Of a DNA stretch of 64,000 bases, positions 49,363-60,450 are shown one piece after another; positions within the stretch are counted from its first letter, which is position 1, and each line of letters starts with the position of its first letter. The notes beneath the pieces were generated by a model, which was not told the DNA's origin, did not search any database, and was given only the letters and a program-made list of their open reading frames with translations. This DNA is from Megascapheus bottae (Eukaryota; Chordata; Mammalia; Rodentia; Geomyidae): NCBI GenBank assembly GCA_024803745.1, contig JANJXV010000152.1, forward strand, positions 2,035,501 through 2,099,500. Direction: 5' to 3'. The position numbers were made by a program, and so were the translations under genes.

Positions 49363-50530
49363 CTTCGCCCTTCAGAGAGCGCGGAAAACCGCCCCAAGGG
49401 CAGGTTCTCCCGCACGGATCCTCAGCACGCACCGCACCGGTAGGCCAGTTGGGAGCGCCGTCCAGCCGTCCGGACCAGTGGCTGCAGCGGGATCTTCTCC
49501 ACACAGGGAGGCCAGGAAGTGGCGCGCGGCCTTTTATCGACCTGGGCGGGGGGCGGAGCCAGGGCAGGGCTTTGCGCCTGCGTGCCAGGACACCTGCTGA
49601 CGGTCAGGCCACCCGCCTGCACGTGCAGGCAGGGGGCCAGGGGGCCAGGGGCGGGCAGGCCCCGCCCCCTCCCCCCCCCCGCCTGCACCTGCCAGCTTTG
49701 GGAACGGGAACGTGGCCTCACCAGTTGCTCCAGCCAGGACTGGCGCCCTCCCTCCTGTACAGCTGGCGCTCCTGCTGCTGCTGCTGCTACTGCAGCTGCC
49801 GCGGACTCCTTGTTGGTTTGTTCCCCTCAGGCACACTCTCTCCCAGAGCCCTCTGACTGTGTGAGGGGGGAGGGGCCGGGCGAGGGGGAGCCACAGAACC
49901 CGAGGGCGCAAGGGTGATCCAAGGCGACCGACCCAGCCACACGCGGGACGCCAAGTGCGAACGCCGAGGGAATGGAAGAGGTCGGGGAGGGGGGTGGGGG
50001 GAGGAGGGGGGGGAGGCGGCTGAAGGTGGGGGTTGGGGAGGGAGCCGGGGAGGGCCAGGATGCCAGAGAGACCAAGACGAAGGAGGGACTGGGGAGCACC
50101 TGCAGCCCAAGGCCCTCACTTCCGGTCCCGAGGTGCCCGCCGACCTCCATCCCTTGGTAGGTCTTTAAGGCTGCCCATGGTGGTCTCCCCCCAGGCCTCT
50201 GTGGGTGGCGAGAACCACGCCCCCACCGGGCTCCCACCGGGAAGCAGAGCGGGGCAGAGGGGGGGACGCCAAGAGGGAACCGCAGACCAACCGGCAGACC
50301 CGACCCGGGACCCGACCCGGGACCACGGACACCCGTGGCCTGGCCTCGAGGCCCCCGAGGCGGTCCAGGTGGGGTGGCTTCCCCAGGGCCCGCCTCGAAA
50401 CCAGGAGGGCAGACCCCACCTGCCCCAGAGCGGCGCCGAGAGGGGCCCCCCGGCGGGCCTGACCGGACCTGCCCTGCTCCCTCCCCCGGGTCTGGACGGT
50501 CCTGGAGGGTCCCGGGCCCGGGCTCTTTCC
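49363..50530. other. Spacer between copies 20 and 21
   Basis: 1168 bases, counterpart of spacer 5/6. Confidence 0.85.
49531..49630 (-). promoter_or_regulatory. Promoter block of copy 20
   Basis: GATAAAAG at 49531-49538 and CACGTG palindrome at 49615-49630. Confidence 0.6.
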
Positions 50531-51841
50531 CTAGGCCAAAGGGGCGCCCCTGGAAAGGAAAGGCCTGACCGGGAAGTGGATGGAGCCGGTGGGGTATCTC
50601 CAGAGAAGGCACTTCCTAGCCACGTTCAAGAAAGTCGCGGTCCCGTGGTCGAGATCCAGAAAGACCCCCACCCTCCCCAGAGGCCGCTCTAGGTAGTGAT
50701 GGCGCAGAGGTGAGGTTGTAAAGAGGCCGGCTGGGTGGGAGCCTTCCACCCAGAAGAGGACGAAAAGGTCGTGGTCGGAGGCCCTCGGAGGGAATCCGGC
50801 CGGATTCCCGCAGACTCCCACCGCCCAGGAGGAAGAGTCGTCCGGGCTGAGCTCCCAGTAGTGTCGGCCGGCGCTGAAGACCTGGGCGCCAAGCGCGACC
50901 TGGTGGCCGGCTTCTTCCTCCCTGGAAGCTGCCAGCAGAGGTGGGCTCGGCGTCCAGGGGCCGAAGGACACCTCTACTCGGTACGGGCTGAGGCTCTCCA
51001 CCAGCCCGCGGATTCTAGGGGGGCCGAGCAACGGCTCCAGGGTCTGGGGCTGGAAGAGCAAGGCGCACTCTCCCAGCTCCAGGCCGTCCCTGAAGTCCTG
51101 GAGGAGCTCCACATCCGGCTTTTGGTAGGCCCTCATCAGCTCCTGGTACACGCTCCTGAGGTGACCCTGTTCCTCGAGCAGGTGCCCCTCGGTTGTCTGG
51201 AGTTGCGCTGAGGTCCTCCTTCCTAGGTCGAGCAGTAACTCTTGGGCAAATCGCCTGTCCCCCTCCCGGAGACCAGGCTGCCCCGGGGTGGCATAAAACG
51301 CCTCGGTCATCGTCCGGTGCAGGTGCAGAAACCAACCCCACCGGCTCATGATCTCCCTCTGCTCCTCCACCTTCCTCTGGGTCTCTTCTTTCCTCTCCCA
51401 CAAAGTCTCCATGAGCTGTAAGATGGCCTCCCGCCTGTGGGCGGCTGCGCGCTCCACGGGCTGGTGCCGGTGAGCCCGGTGCTCCGGGGCCTGGGAGCAG
51501 AGCCCGCAGAGCGGGCTCTCGTCCTCCTCGCAGAACATCTGCTTTGGCTCGCTGTGGGTCCCACACCTGTGCTCCCGGGAGCTCAGGAACCCGCGGAGGC
51601 CGGCCTTCCGCACCAGGGAGACCACACTGCCCAGCACCACGTTGGATCTCGGCTCTCCTCGCTGGGAGGGCTCCCTGCAGGCAGGGCACCTGGCCGGGGT
51701 CGTGGCATCTTCCCAGGCCAGGCGGAGACACGGGCGACAGAAAGTGTGGCCGCACTGGACGGTGACCGGGACCATCAGGGTGTCCAGGCAGATGGGGCAT
51801 CTCACCTCCTCCTGGAAGGCTCGGGCCAGCTCAGCTTCCAT
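50531..51841 (-). CDS. TRIM43: TRIM43-like E3 ligase, copy 21 (G97S)
   Basis: Duplicate of copy 6 with the same G97S next to the B-box ligand H96. It keeps the common CCG codon at P352 that copy 6 has lost. Confidence 0.88.
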   Translation of the reverse strand: MEAELARAFQEEVRCPICLDTLMVPVTVQCGHTFCRPCLRLAWEDATTPARCPACREPSQRGEPRSNVVLGSVVSLVRKAGLRGFLSSREHRCGTHSEPKQMFCEEDESPLCGLCSQAPEHRAHRHQPVERAAAHRREAILQLMETLWERKEETQRKVEEQREIMSRWGWFLHLHRTMTEAFYATPGQPGLREGDRRFAQELLLDLGRRTSAQLQTTEGHLLEEQGHLRSVYQELMRAYQKPDVELLQDFRDGLELGECALLFQPQTLEPLLGPPRIRGLVESLSPYRVEVSFGPWTPSPPLLAASREEEAGHQVALGAQVFSAGRHYWELSPDDSSSWAVGVCGNPAGFPPRASDHDLFVLFWVEGSHPAGLFTTSPLRHHYLERPLGRVGVFLDLDHGTATFLNVARKCLLWRYPTGSIHFPVRPFLSRGAPLA

Positions 51842-53011
51842 CTTCGCCCTTCAGAGAGCGCGGAAAACCGCCCCAAGGGCAGGTTCTCCCGCACGGATCC
51901 TCAGCACGCACCGCACCGGTAGGCCAGTTGGGAGCGCCGTCCAGCCGTCCGGACCAGTGGCTGCAGCGGGATCTTCTCCACACAGGGAGGCCAGGAAGTG
52001 GCGCGCGGCCTTTTATCGACCTGGGCGGGGGGCGGAGCCAGGGCAGGGCTTTGGGCCTGCGTGCCAGGACACCTGCTGATGGTCAGGCCACCCGCCTGCA
52101 CGTGCAGGCAGGGGGCCAGGGGGCCAGGGGCGGGCAGGCCCCGCCCCCTCCGACCCCCCCCCGCCTGCACCTGCCAGCTTTGGGAACGGGAACGTGGCCT
52201 CACCAGTTGCTCCAGCCAGGACTGGCGCCCTCCCTCCTGTACAGCTGGCGCTCCTGCTGCTGCTGCTGCTACTGCAGCTGCCGCGGACTCCTTGTTGGTT
52301 TGTTCCCCTCAGGCACACTCTCTCCCAGAGCCCTCTGACTGTGTGAGGGGGGAGGGGCCGGGCGAGGGGGAGCCACAGAACCCGAGGGCGCAAGGGTGAT
52401 CCAAGGCGACCGAACCAGCCACACGCGGGACGCCAAGTGCGAACGCCGAGGGAATGGAAGAGGTCGGGGAGGGGGTGGGGGGAGGAGGGGGGGGAGGCGG
52501 CTGAAGGTGGGGGTTGGGGAGGGAGCCGGGGAGGGCCAGGATGCCAGAGAGAGCAAGACGAAGGAGGGACTGGGGAGCACCTGCAGCCCAAGGCCCTCAC
52601 TTCCGGTCCCGAGGTGCCCGCCGACCTCCATCCCTTGGTAGGTCTTTAAGGCTGCCCATGGTGGTCTCCCCCCAGGCCTCTGTGGGTGGCGAGAACCACG
52701 CCCCCACCGGGCTCCCACCGGGAAGCAGAGCGGGGCAGAGGGGGGGACGCCAAGAGGGAACCGCAGACCCACCGGCAGACCCGACCCGGGACCCGACCCG
52801 GGACCACGGACACCCGTGGCCTGGCCTCGAGGCCCCCGAGGCGGTCCAGGTGGGGTGGCTTCCCCAGGGCCCGCCTCGAAACCAGGAGGGCAGACCCCAC
52901 CTGCCCCAGAGCGGCGCCGAGAGGGGCCCCCCGGCGGGCCTGACCGGACCTGCCCTGCTCCCTCCCCCGGGTCTGGACGGTCCTGGAGGGTCCCGGGCCC
53001 GGGCTCTTTCC
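51842..53011. other. Spacer between copies 21 and 22
   Basis: 1170 bases, counterpart of spacer 6/7 with all three of its diagnostic changes. Confidence 0.85.
52010..52109 (-). promoter_or_regulatory. Promoter block of copy 21
   Basis: GATAAAAG at 52010-52017 and CACGTG palindrome at 52094-52109; TTTGGGCCTGCG and CTGATGG as in copy 6. Confidence 0.6.
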
Positions 53012-54322
53012 CTAGGCCAAAGGGGCGCCCCTGGAAAGGAAAGGCCTGACCGGGAAGTGGATGGAGCCGGTGGGGTATCTCCAGAGAAGGCACTTCCTAG
53101 CCACGTTCAAGAAAGTCGCGGTCCCGTGGTCGAGATCCAGAAAGACCCCCACCCTCCCCAGAGGCCGCTCTAGGTAGTGATGGCGCAGAGGTGAGGTTGT
53201 AAAGAGGCCGGCTGGGTGGGAGCCTTCCACCCAGAAGAGGACGAAAAGGTCGTGGTCGGAGGCCCTCGGAGGGAATCCGGCCGGATTCCCGCAGACTCCC
53301 ACCGCCCAGGAGGAAGAGTCGTCCGGGCTGAGCTCCCAGTAGTGTCGGCCGGCGCTGAAGACCTGGGCGCCAAGCGCGACCTGGTGGCCGGCTTCTTCCT
53401 CCCTGGAAGCTGCCAGCAGAGGTGGGCTCGGCGTCCAGGGGCCGAAGGACACCTCTACTCGGTACGGGCTGAGGCTCTCCACCAGCCCGCGGATTCTAGG
53501 GGGGCCGAGCAACGGCTCCAGGGTCTGGGGCTGGAAGAGCAAGGCGCACTCTCCCAGCTCCAGGCCGTCCCTGAAGTCCTGGAGGAGCTCCACATCCGGC
53601 TTTTGGTAGGCCCTCATCAGCTCCTGGTACACGCTCCTGAGGTGACCCTGTTCCTCGAGCAGGTGCCCCTCGGTTGTCTGGAGTTGCGCTGAGGTCCTCC
53701 TTCCTAGGTCGAGCAGTAACTCTTGGGCAAATCGCCTGTCCCCCTCCCGGAGACCAGGCTGCCCCGGGGTGGCATAAAACGCCTCGGTCATCGTCCGGTG
53801 CAGGTGCAGAAACCAACCCCACCGGCTCATGATCTCCCTCTGCTCCTCCACCTTCCTCTGGGTCTCTTCTTTCCTCTCCCACAAAGTCTCCATGAGCTGT
53901 AAGATGGCCTCCCGCCTGTGGGCGGCTGCGCGCTCCACGGGCTGGTGCCGGTGAGCCCGGTGCTCCGGGGCCTGGGAGCAGAGCCCGCAGAGCGGGCTCT
54001 CATCCTCCTCGCAGAACATCTGCTTTGGCTCGCCGTGGGTCCCACACCTGTGCTCCCGGGAGCTCAGGAACCCGCGGAGGCCGGCCTTCCGCACCAGGGA
54101 GACCACACTGCCCAGCACCACGTTGGATCTCGGCTCTCCTCGCTGGGAGGGCTCCCTGCAGGCAGGGCACCTGGCCGGGGTCGTGGCATCTTCCCAGGCC
54201 AGGCGGAGACACGGGCGACAGAAAGTGTGGCCGCACTGGACGGTGACCGGGACCATCAGGGTGTCCAGGCAGATGGGGCATCTCACCTCCTCCTGGAAGG
54301 CTCGGGCCAGCTCAGCTTCCAT
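53012..54322 (-). CDS. TRIM43: TRIM43-like E3 ligase, copy 22
   Basis: Duplicate of copy 7: common protein sequence, GAT codon at D107, and the same flanking spacer variants on both sides. Confidence 0.88.
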   Translation of the reverse strand: MEAELARAFQEEVRCPICLDTLMVPVTVQCGHTFCRPCLRLAWEDATTPARCPACREPSQRGEPRSNVVLGSVVSLVRKAGLRGFLSSREHRCGTHGEPKQMFCEEDESPLCGLCSQAPEHRAHRHQPVERAAAHRREAILQLMETLWERKEETQRKVEEQREIMSRWGWFLHLHRTMTEAFYATPGQPGLREGDRRFAQELLLDLGRRTSAQLQTTEGHLLEEQGHLRSVYQELMRAYQKPDVELLQDFRDGLELGECALLFQPQTLEPLLGPPRIRGLVESLSPYRVEVSFGPWTPSPPLLAASREEEAGHQVALGAQVFSAGRHYWELSPDDSSSWAVGVCGNPAGFPPRASDHDLFVLFWVEGSHPAGLFTTSPLRHHYLERPLGRVGVFLDLDHGTATFLNVARKCLLWRYPTGSIHFPVRPFLSRGAPLA

Positions 54323-55492
54323 CTTCGCCCTTCAGAGAGCGCGGAAAACGGCCCCAAGGGCAGGTTCTCCCGCACGGATCCTCAGCACGCACCGCACCGG
54401 TAGGCCAGTTGGGAGCGCCGTCCAGCCGTCCGGACCAGTGGCTGCAGCGGGATCTTCTCCACACAGGGAGGCCAGGAAGTGGCGCGCGGCCTTTTATCGA
54501 CCTGGGCGGGGGGCGGAGCCAGGGCAGGGCTTTGCGCCTGCGTGCCAGGACACCTGCTGACGGTCAGGCCACCCGCCTGCACGTGCAGGCAGGGGGCCAG
54601 GGGGCCAGGGGCGGGCAGGCCCCGTCCCCTCCGACCCCCCCCCGCCTGCACCTGCCAGCTTTGGGAACGGGAACGTGGCCTCACCAGTTGCTCCAGCCAG
54701 GACTGGCGCCCTCCCTCCTGTACAGCTGGCGCTCCTGCTGCTGCTGCTGCTACTGCAGCTGCCGCGGACTCCTTGTTGGTTTGTTCCCCTCAGGCACACT
54801 CTCTCCCAGAGCCCTCTGACTGTGTGAGGGGGGAGGGGCCGGGCGAGGGGGAGCCACAGAACCCGAGGGCGCAAGGGTGATCCAAGGCGACCGACCCAGC
54901 CACACGCGGGACGCCAAGTGCGAACGCCGAGGGAATGGAAGAGGTCGGGGAGGGGGTGGGGGGAGGAGGGGGGGGAGGCGGCTGAAGGTGGGGGTTGGGG
55001 AGGGAGCCGGGGAGGGCCAGGATGCCAGAGAGAGCAAGACGAAGGAGGGACTGGGGAGCACCTGCAGCCCAAGGCCCTCACTTCCGGTCCCGAGGTGCCC
55101 GCCGACCTCCATCCCTTGGTAGGTCTTTAAGGCTGCCCATGGTGGTCTCCCCCCAGGCCTCTGTGGGTGGTGAGAACCACGCCCCCACCGGGCTCCCACC
55201 GGGAAGCAGAGCGGGGCAGAGGGGGGGACGCCAAGAGGGAACCGCAGACCCACCGGCAGACCCGACCCGGGACCCGACCCGGGACCACGGACACCCGTGG
55301 CCTGGCCTCGAGGCCCCCGAGGCGGTCCAGGTGGGGTGGCTTCCCCAGGGCCCGCCTCGAAACCAGGAGGGCAGACCCCACCTGCCCCAGAGCGGCGCCG
55401 AGAGGGGCCCCCCGGCGGGCCTGACCGGACCTGCCCTGCTCCCTCCCCCGGGTCTGGAGGGTCCTGGAGAGTCCCGGGCCCGGGCTCTTTCC
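54323..55492. other. Spacer between copies 22 and 23
   Basis: 1170 bases, counterpart of spacer 7/8 (GCCCCGTCCC, GGTGGTGAG). Confidence 0.85.
54491..54590 (-). promoter_or_regulatory. Promoter block of copy 22
   Basis: GATAAAAG at 54491-54498 and CACGTG palindrome at 54575-54590. Confidence 0.6.
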
Positions 55493-56812
55493 CTAGGCCA
55501 AAGGGGCGCCCCTGGAAAGGAAAGGCCTGACCGGGAAGTGGATGGAGCCGGTGGGGTATCTCCAGAGAAGGCACTTCCTAGCCACGTTCAAGAAAGTCGC
55601 GGTCCCGTGGTCGAGATCCAGAAAGACCCCCACCCTCCCCAGAGGCCGCTCTAGGTAGTGATGGCGCAGAGGTGAGGTTGTAAAGAGGCCGGCTGGGTGG
55701 GAGCCTTCCACCCAGAAGAGGACGAAAAGGTCGTGGTCGGAGGCCCTCGGAGGGAATCCGGCCGGATTCCCGCAGACTCCCACCGCCCAGGAGGAAGAGT
55801 CGTCCGGGCTGAGCTCCCAGTAGTGTCGGCCGGCGCTGAAGACCTGGGCGCCAAGCGCGACCTGGTGGCCGGCTTCTTCCTCCCTGGAAGCTGCCAGCAG
55901 AGGTGGGCTCGGCGTCCAGGGGCCGAAGGACACCTCTACTCGGTACGGGCTGAGGCTCTCCACCAGCCCGCGGATTCTAGGGGGGCCGAGCAACGGCTCC
56001 AGGGTCTGGGGCTGGAAGAGCAAGGCGCACTCTCCCAGCTCCAGGCCGTCCCTGAAGTCCTGGAGGAGCTCCACATCCGGCTTTTGGTAGGCCCTCATCA
56101 GCTCCTGGTACACGCTCCTGAGGTGACCCTGTTCCTCGAGCAGGTGCCCCTCGGTTGTCTGGAGTTGCGCTGAGGTCCTCCTTCCTAGGTCGAGCAGTAA
56201 CTCTTGGGCAAATCGCCTGTCCCCCTCCCGGAGACCAGGCTGCCCCGGGGTGGCATAAAACGCCTCGGTCATCGTCCGGTGCAGGTGCAGAAACCAACCC
56301 CACCGGCTCATGATCTCCCTCTGCTCCTCCACCTTCCTCTGGGTCTCTTCTTTCCTCTCCCACAAAGTCTCCATGAGCTGTAAGATGGCCTCCCGCCTGT
56401 GGGCGGCTGCGCGCTCCACGGGCTGGTGCCGGTGAGCCCGGTGCTCCGGGGCCTGGGAGCAGAGCCCGCAGAGCGGGCTCTCGTCCTCCTCGCAGAACAT
56501 CTGCTTTGGCTCGCCGTGGGTCCCACACCTGTGCTCCCGGGAGCTCAGGAACCCGCGGAGGCTGGCCTTCCGCACCAGGGAGACCACACAGCCCAGCACC
56601 ACGTTGGATCTCGGCTCTCCTCGCTGGGAGGGCTCCCTGCAGGCAGGGCACCTGGCCGGGGTCGTGGCATCTTCCCAGGCCAGGCGGAGACACGGGCGAC
56701 AGAAAGTGTGGCCGCACTGGACGGTGACCGGGACCATCAGGGTGTCCAGGCAGATGGGGCATCTCACCTCCTCCTGGAAGGCTCGGGCCAGCTCAGCTTC
56801 CATCTTCGCCAT
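55493..56812 (-). CDS. TRIM43: TRIM43-like E3 ligase, copy 23, N-terminal MAK extension
   Basis: Duplicate of copy 8: 439 residues with the added in-frame ATG three codons upstream of the usual start at 56803, plus S72C and G81S. That the extension survives in two copies 37,215 bases apart shows it arose before the block was duplicated and has not been removed by homogenisation. Confidence 0.85.
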   Translation of the reverse strand: MAKMEAELARAFQEEVRCPICLDTLMVPVTVQCGHTFCRPCLRLAWEDATTPARCPACREPSQRGEPRSNVVLGCVVSLVRKASLRGFLSSREHRCGTHGEPKQMFCEEDESPLCGLCSQAPEHRAHRHQPVERAAAHRREAILQLMETLWERKEETQRKVEEQREIMSRWGWFLHLHRTMTEAFYATPGQPGLREGDRRFAQELLLDLGRRTSAQLQTTEGHLLEEQGHLRSVYQELMRAYQKPDVELLQDFRDGLELGECALLFQPQTLEPLLGPPRIRGLVESLSPYRVEVSFGPWTPSPPLLAASREEEAGHQVALGAQVFSAGRHYWELSPDDSSSWAVGVCGNPAGFPPRASDHDLFVLFWVEGSHPAGLFTTSPLRHHYLERPLGRVGVFLDLDHGTATFLNVARKCLLWRYPTGSIHFPVRPFLSRGAPLA

Positions 56813-57972
56813 TCAGAGAGCGCGGAAAACGGCCCCAAGGGCAGGTTCTCCCGCACGGATCCTCAGCACGCACCGCACCGGTAGGCCAGTTGGGAGCGCC
56901 GTCCAGCCGTCCGGACCAGTGGCTGCAGCGGGATCTTCTCCACACAGGGAGGCCAGGAAGTGGCGCGCGGCCTTTTATCGACCTGGGCGGGGGGCGGAGC
57001 CAGGGCAGGGCTTTGCGCCTGCGTGCCAGGACACCTGCTGACGGTCAGGCCACCCGCCTGCACGTGCAGGCAGGGGGCCAGGGGGCCAGGGGCGGGCAGG
57101 CCCCGCCCCCTCCCCCCCCCCCGCCTGCACCTGCCAGCTTTGGGAACGGGAACGTGGCCTCACCAGTTGCTCCAGCCAGGACTGGCGCCCTCCCTCCTGT
57201 ACAGCTGGCGCTCCTGCTGCTGCTGCTGCTACTGCAGCTGCCGCGGACTCCTTGTTGGTTTGTTCCCCTCAGGCACACTCTCTCCCAGAGCCCTCTGACT
57301 GTGTGAGGGGGGAGGGGCCGGGCGAGGGGGAGCCACAGAACCCGAGGGCGCAAGGGTGATCCAAGGCGACCGACCCAGCCACACGCGGGACGCCAAGTGC
57401 GAACGCCGAGGGAATGGAAGAGGTCGGGGAGGGGGGTGGGGGGAGGAGGGGGGGGAGGCGGCTGAAGGTGGGGGTTGGGGAGGGAGCCGGGGAGGGCCAG
57501 GATGCCAGAGAGACCAAGACGAAGGAGGGACTGGGGAGCACCTGCAGCCCAAGGCCCTCACTTCCGGTCCCGAGGTGCCCGCCGACCTCCATCCCTTGGT
57601 AGGTCTTTAAGGCTGCCCATGGTGGTCTCCCCCCAGGCCTCTGTGGGTGGTGAGAACCACGCCCCCACCGGGCTCCCACCGGGAAGCAGAGCGGGGCAGA
57701 GGGGGGGACGACAAGAGGGAACCGCAGACCCACCGGCAGACCCGACCCGGGACCCGACCCGGGACCACGGACACCCGTGGCCTGGCCTCGAGGCCCCCGA
57801 GGCGGTCCAGGTGGGGTGGCTTCCCCAGGGCCCGCCTCGAAACCAGGAGGGCAGACCCCACCTGCCCCAGAGCGGCGCCGAGAGGGGCCCCCCGGCGGGC
57901 CTGACCGGACCTGCCCTGCTCCCTCCCCCGGGTCTGGAGGGTCCTGGAGAGTCCCGGGCCCGGGCTCTTTCC
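56813..57972. other. Spacer between copies 23 and 24
   Basis: 1160 bases. Its left part matches spacer 8/9, while GGTGGTGAG on the right matches the 7/8 type; GGACGACAAG near 57706 is private. The switch marks the right limit of the clean match at the 37.2 kb offset. Confidence 0.85.
56972..57071 (-). promoter_or_regulatory. Promoter block of copy 23
   Basis: GATAAAAG at 56972-56979 and CACGTG palindrome at 57056-57071; the leader gains the extending ATG as in copy 8. Confidence 0.6.
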
Positions 57973-59283
57973 CTAGGCCAAAGGGGCGCCCCTGGAAAGG
58001 AAAGGCCTGACCGGGAAGTGGATGGAGCCGGTGGGGTATCTCCAGAGAAGGCACTTCCTAGCCACGTTCAAGAAAGTCGCGGTCCCGTGGTCGAGATCCA
58101 GAAAGACCCCCACCCTCCCCAGAGGCCGCTCTAGGTAGTGATGGCGCAGAGGTGAGGTTGTAAAGAGGCCGGCTGGGTGGGAGCCTTCCACCCAGAAGAG
58201 GACGAAAAGGTCGTGGTCGGAGGCCCTCGGAGGGAATCCGGCCGGATTCCCGCAGACTCCCACCGCCCAGGAGGAAGAGTCGTCCGGGCTGAGCTCCCAG
58301 TAGTGTCGGCCGGCGCTGAAGACCTGGGCGCCAAGCGCGACCTGGTGGCCGGCTTCTTCCTCCCTGGAAGCTGCCAGCAGAGGTGGGCTCGGCGTCCAGG
58401 GGCCGAAGGACACCTCTACTCGGTACGGGCTGAGGCTCTCCACCAGCCCGCGGATTCTAGGGGGGCCGAGCAACGGCTCCAGGGTCTGGGGCTGGAAGAG
58501 CAAGGCGCACTCTCCCAGCTCCAGGCCGTCCCTGAAGTCCTGGAGGAGCTCCACATCCGGCTTTTGGTAGGCCCTCATCAGCTCCTGGTACACGCTCCTG
58601 AGGTGACCCTGTTCCTCGAGCAGGTGCCCCTCGGTTGTCTGGAGTTGCGCTGAGGTCCTCCTTCCTAGGTCGAGCAGTAACTCTTGGGCAAATCGCCTGT
58701 CCCCCTCCCGGAGACCAGGCTGCCCCGGGGTGGCATAAAACGCCTCGGTCATCGTCCGGTGCAGGTGCAGAAACCAACCCCACCGGCTCATGATCTCCCT
58801 CTGCTCCTCCACCTTCCTCTGGGTCTCTTCTTTCCTCTCCCACAAAGTCTCCATGAGCTGTAAGATGGCCTCCCGCCTGTGGGCGGCTGCGCGCTCCACG
58901 GGCTGGTGCCGGTGAGCCCGGTGCTCCGGGGCCTGGGAGCAGAGCCCGCAGAGCGGGCTCTGGTCCTCCTCGCAGAACATCTGCTTTGGCTCGCCGTGGG
59001 TCCCACACCTGTGCTCCCGGGAGCTCAGGAACCCGCGGAGGCTGGCCTTCCGCACCAGGGAGACCACACAGCCCAGCACCACGTTGGATCTCGGCTCTCC
59101 TCGCTGGGAGGGCTCCCTGCAGGCAGGGCACCTGGCCGGGGTCGTGGCATCTTCCCAGGCCAGGCGGAGACACGGGCGACAGAAAGTGTGGCCGCACTGG
59201 ACGGTGACCGGGACCATCAGGGTGTCCAGGCAGATGGGGCATCTCACCTCCTCCTGGAAGGCTCGGGCCAGCTCAGCTTCCAT
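57973..59283 (-). CDS. TRIM43: TRIM43-like E3 ligase, copy 24 (E108Q)
   Basis: Full-length copy with S72C, G81S and a private E108Q beside the B-box ligand D107 (CTCTGGTCC on the plus strand near 58960). It lacks the N-terminal extension of its neighbour, copy 23. The S72C/G81S pair links it with copies 3, 8, 16 and 23 rather than with copy 9, its positional counterpart. Confidence 0.88.
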   Translation of the reverse strand: MEAELARAFQEEVRCPICLDTLMVPVTVQCGHTFCRPCLRLAWEDATTPARCPACREPSQRGEPRSNVVLGCVVSLVRKASLRGFLSSREHRCGTHGEPKQMFCEEDQSPLCGLCSQAPEHRAHRHQPVERAAAHRREAILQLMETLWERKEETQRKVEEQREIMSRWGWFLHLHRTMTEAFYATPGQPGLREGDRRFAQELLLDLGRRTSAQLQTTEGHLLEEQGHLRSVYQELMRAYQKPDVELLQDFRDGLELGECALLFQPQTLEPLLGPPRIRGLVESLSPYRVEVSFGPWTPSPPLLAASREEEAGHQVALGAQVFSAGRHYWELSPDDSSSWAVGVCGNPAGFPPRASDHDLFVLFWVEGSHPAGLFTTSPLRHHYLERPLGRVGVFLDLDHGTATFLNVARKCLLWRYPTGSIHFPVRPFLSRGAPLA

Positions 59284-60450
59284 CTTCGCCCTTCAGAGAG
59301 CGCGGAAAACGGCCCCAAGGGCAGGTTCTCCCGCACGGATCCTCAGCACGCACCGCACCGGTAGGCCAGTTGGGAGCGCCGTCCAGCCGTCCGGACCAGT
59401 GGCTGCAGCGGGATCTTCTCCACACAGGGAGGCCAGGAAGTGGCGCGCGGCCTTTTATCGACCTGGGCGGGGGGCGGAGCCAGGGCAGGGCTTTGCGCCT
59501 GCGTGCCAGGACACCTGCTGACGGTCAGGCCACCCGCCTGCACATGCAGGCAGGGGGCCAGGGGGCCAGGGGCGGGCAGGCCCCGCCCCCTCCCCCCCCC
59601 CCGCCTGCACCTGCCAGCTTTGGGAACGGGAACGTGGCCTCACCAGTTGCTCCAGCCAGGACTGGCGCCCTCCCTCCTGTACAGCTGGCGCTCCTGCTGC
59701 TGCTGCTGCTACTGCAGCTGCCGCGGACTCCTTGTTGGTTTGTTCCCCTCAGGCACACTCTCTCCCAGAGCCCTCTGACTGTGTGAGGGGGAGGGGCCGG
59801 GCGAGGGGGAGCCACAGAACCCGAGGGCGCAAGGGTGATCCAAGGCGACCGACCCAGCCACACGCGGGACGCCAAGTGCGAACGCCGAGGGAATGGAAGA
59901 GGTCGGGGAGGGGGTGGGGGGAGGAGGGGGGGGAGGCGGCTGAAGGTGGGGGTTGGGGAGGGAGCCGGGGAGGGCCAGGATGCCAGAGAGACCAAGACGA
60001 AGGAGGGACTGGGGAGCACCTGCAGCCCAAGGCCCTCACTTCCGGTCCCGAGGTGCCCGCCGACCTCCATCCCTTGGTAGGTCTTTAAGGCTGCCCATGG
60101 TGGTCTCCCCCCAGGCCTCTGTGGGTGGCGAGAACCACGCCCCCACCGGGCTCCCACCGGGAAGCAGAGCGGGGCAGAGGGGGGGACGCCAAGAGGGAAC
60201 CGCAGACCCACCGGCAGACCCGACCCGGGACCCGACCCGGGACCACGGACACCCGTGGCCTGGCCTCGAGGCCCCCGAGGCGGTCCAGGTGGGGTGGCTT
60301 CCCCAGGGCCCGCCTCGAAACCAGGAGGGCAGACCCCACCTGCCCCAGAGCGGCGCCGAGAGGGGCCCCCCGGCGGGCCTGACCGGACCTGCCCTGCTCC
60401 CTCCCCCGGGTCTGGACGGTCCTGGAGGGTCCCGGGCCCGGGCTCTTTCC
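59284..60450. other. Spacer between copies 24 and 25
   Basis: 1167 bases. Resembles spacer 9/10 (CACATG, one G lost in GTGTGAGGGGGAGG, short G-rich tract) but has GAGAGACCAAG in place of GAGAGAGCAAG. Confidence 0.85.
59452..59551 (-). promoter_or_regulatory. Promoter block of copy 24
   Basis: GATAAAAG at 59452-59459 and CACATG palindrome at 59536-59551. Confidence 0.6.
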
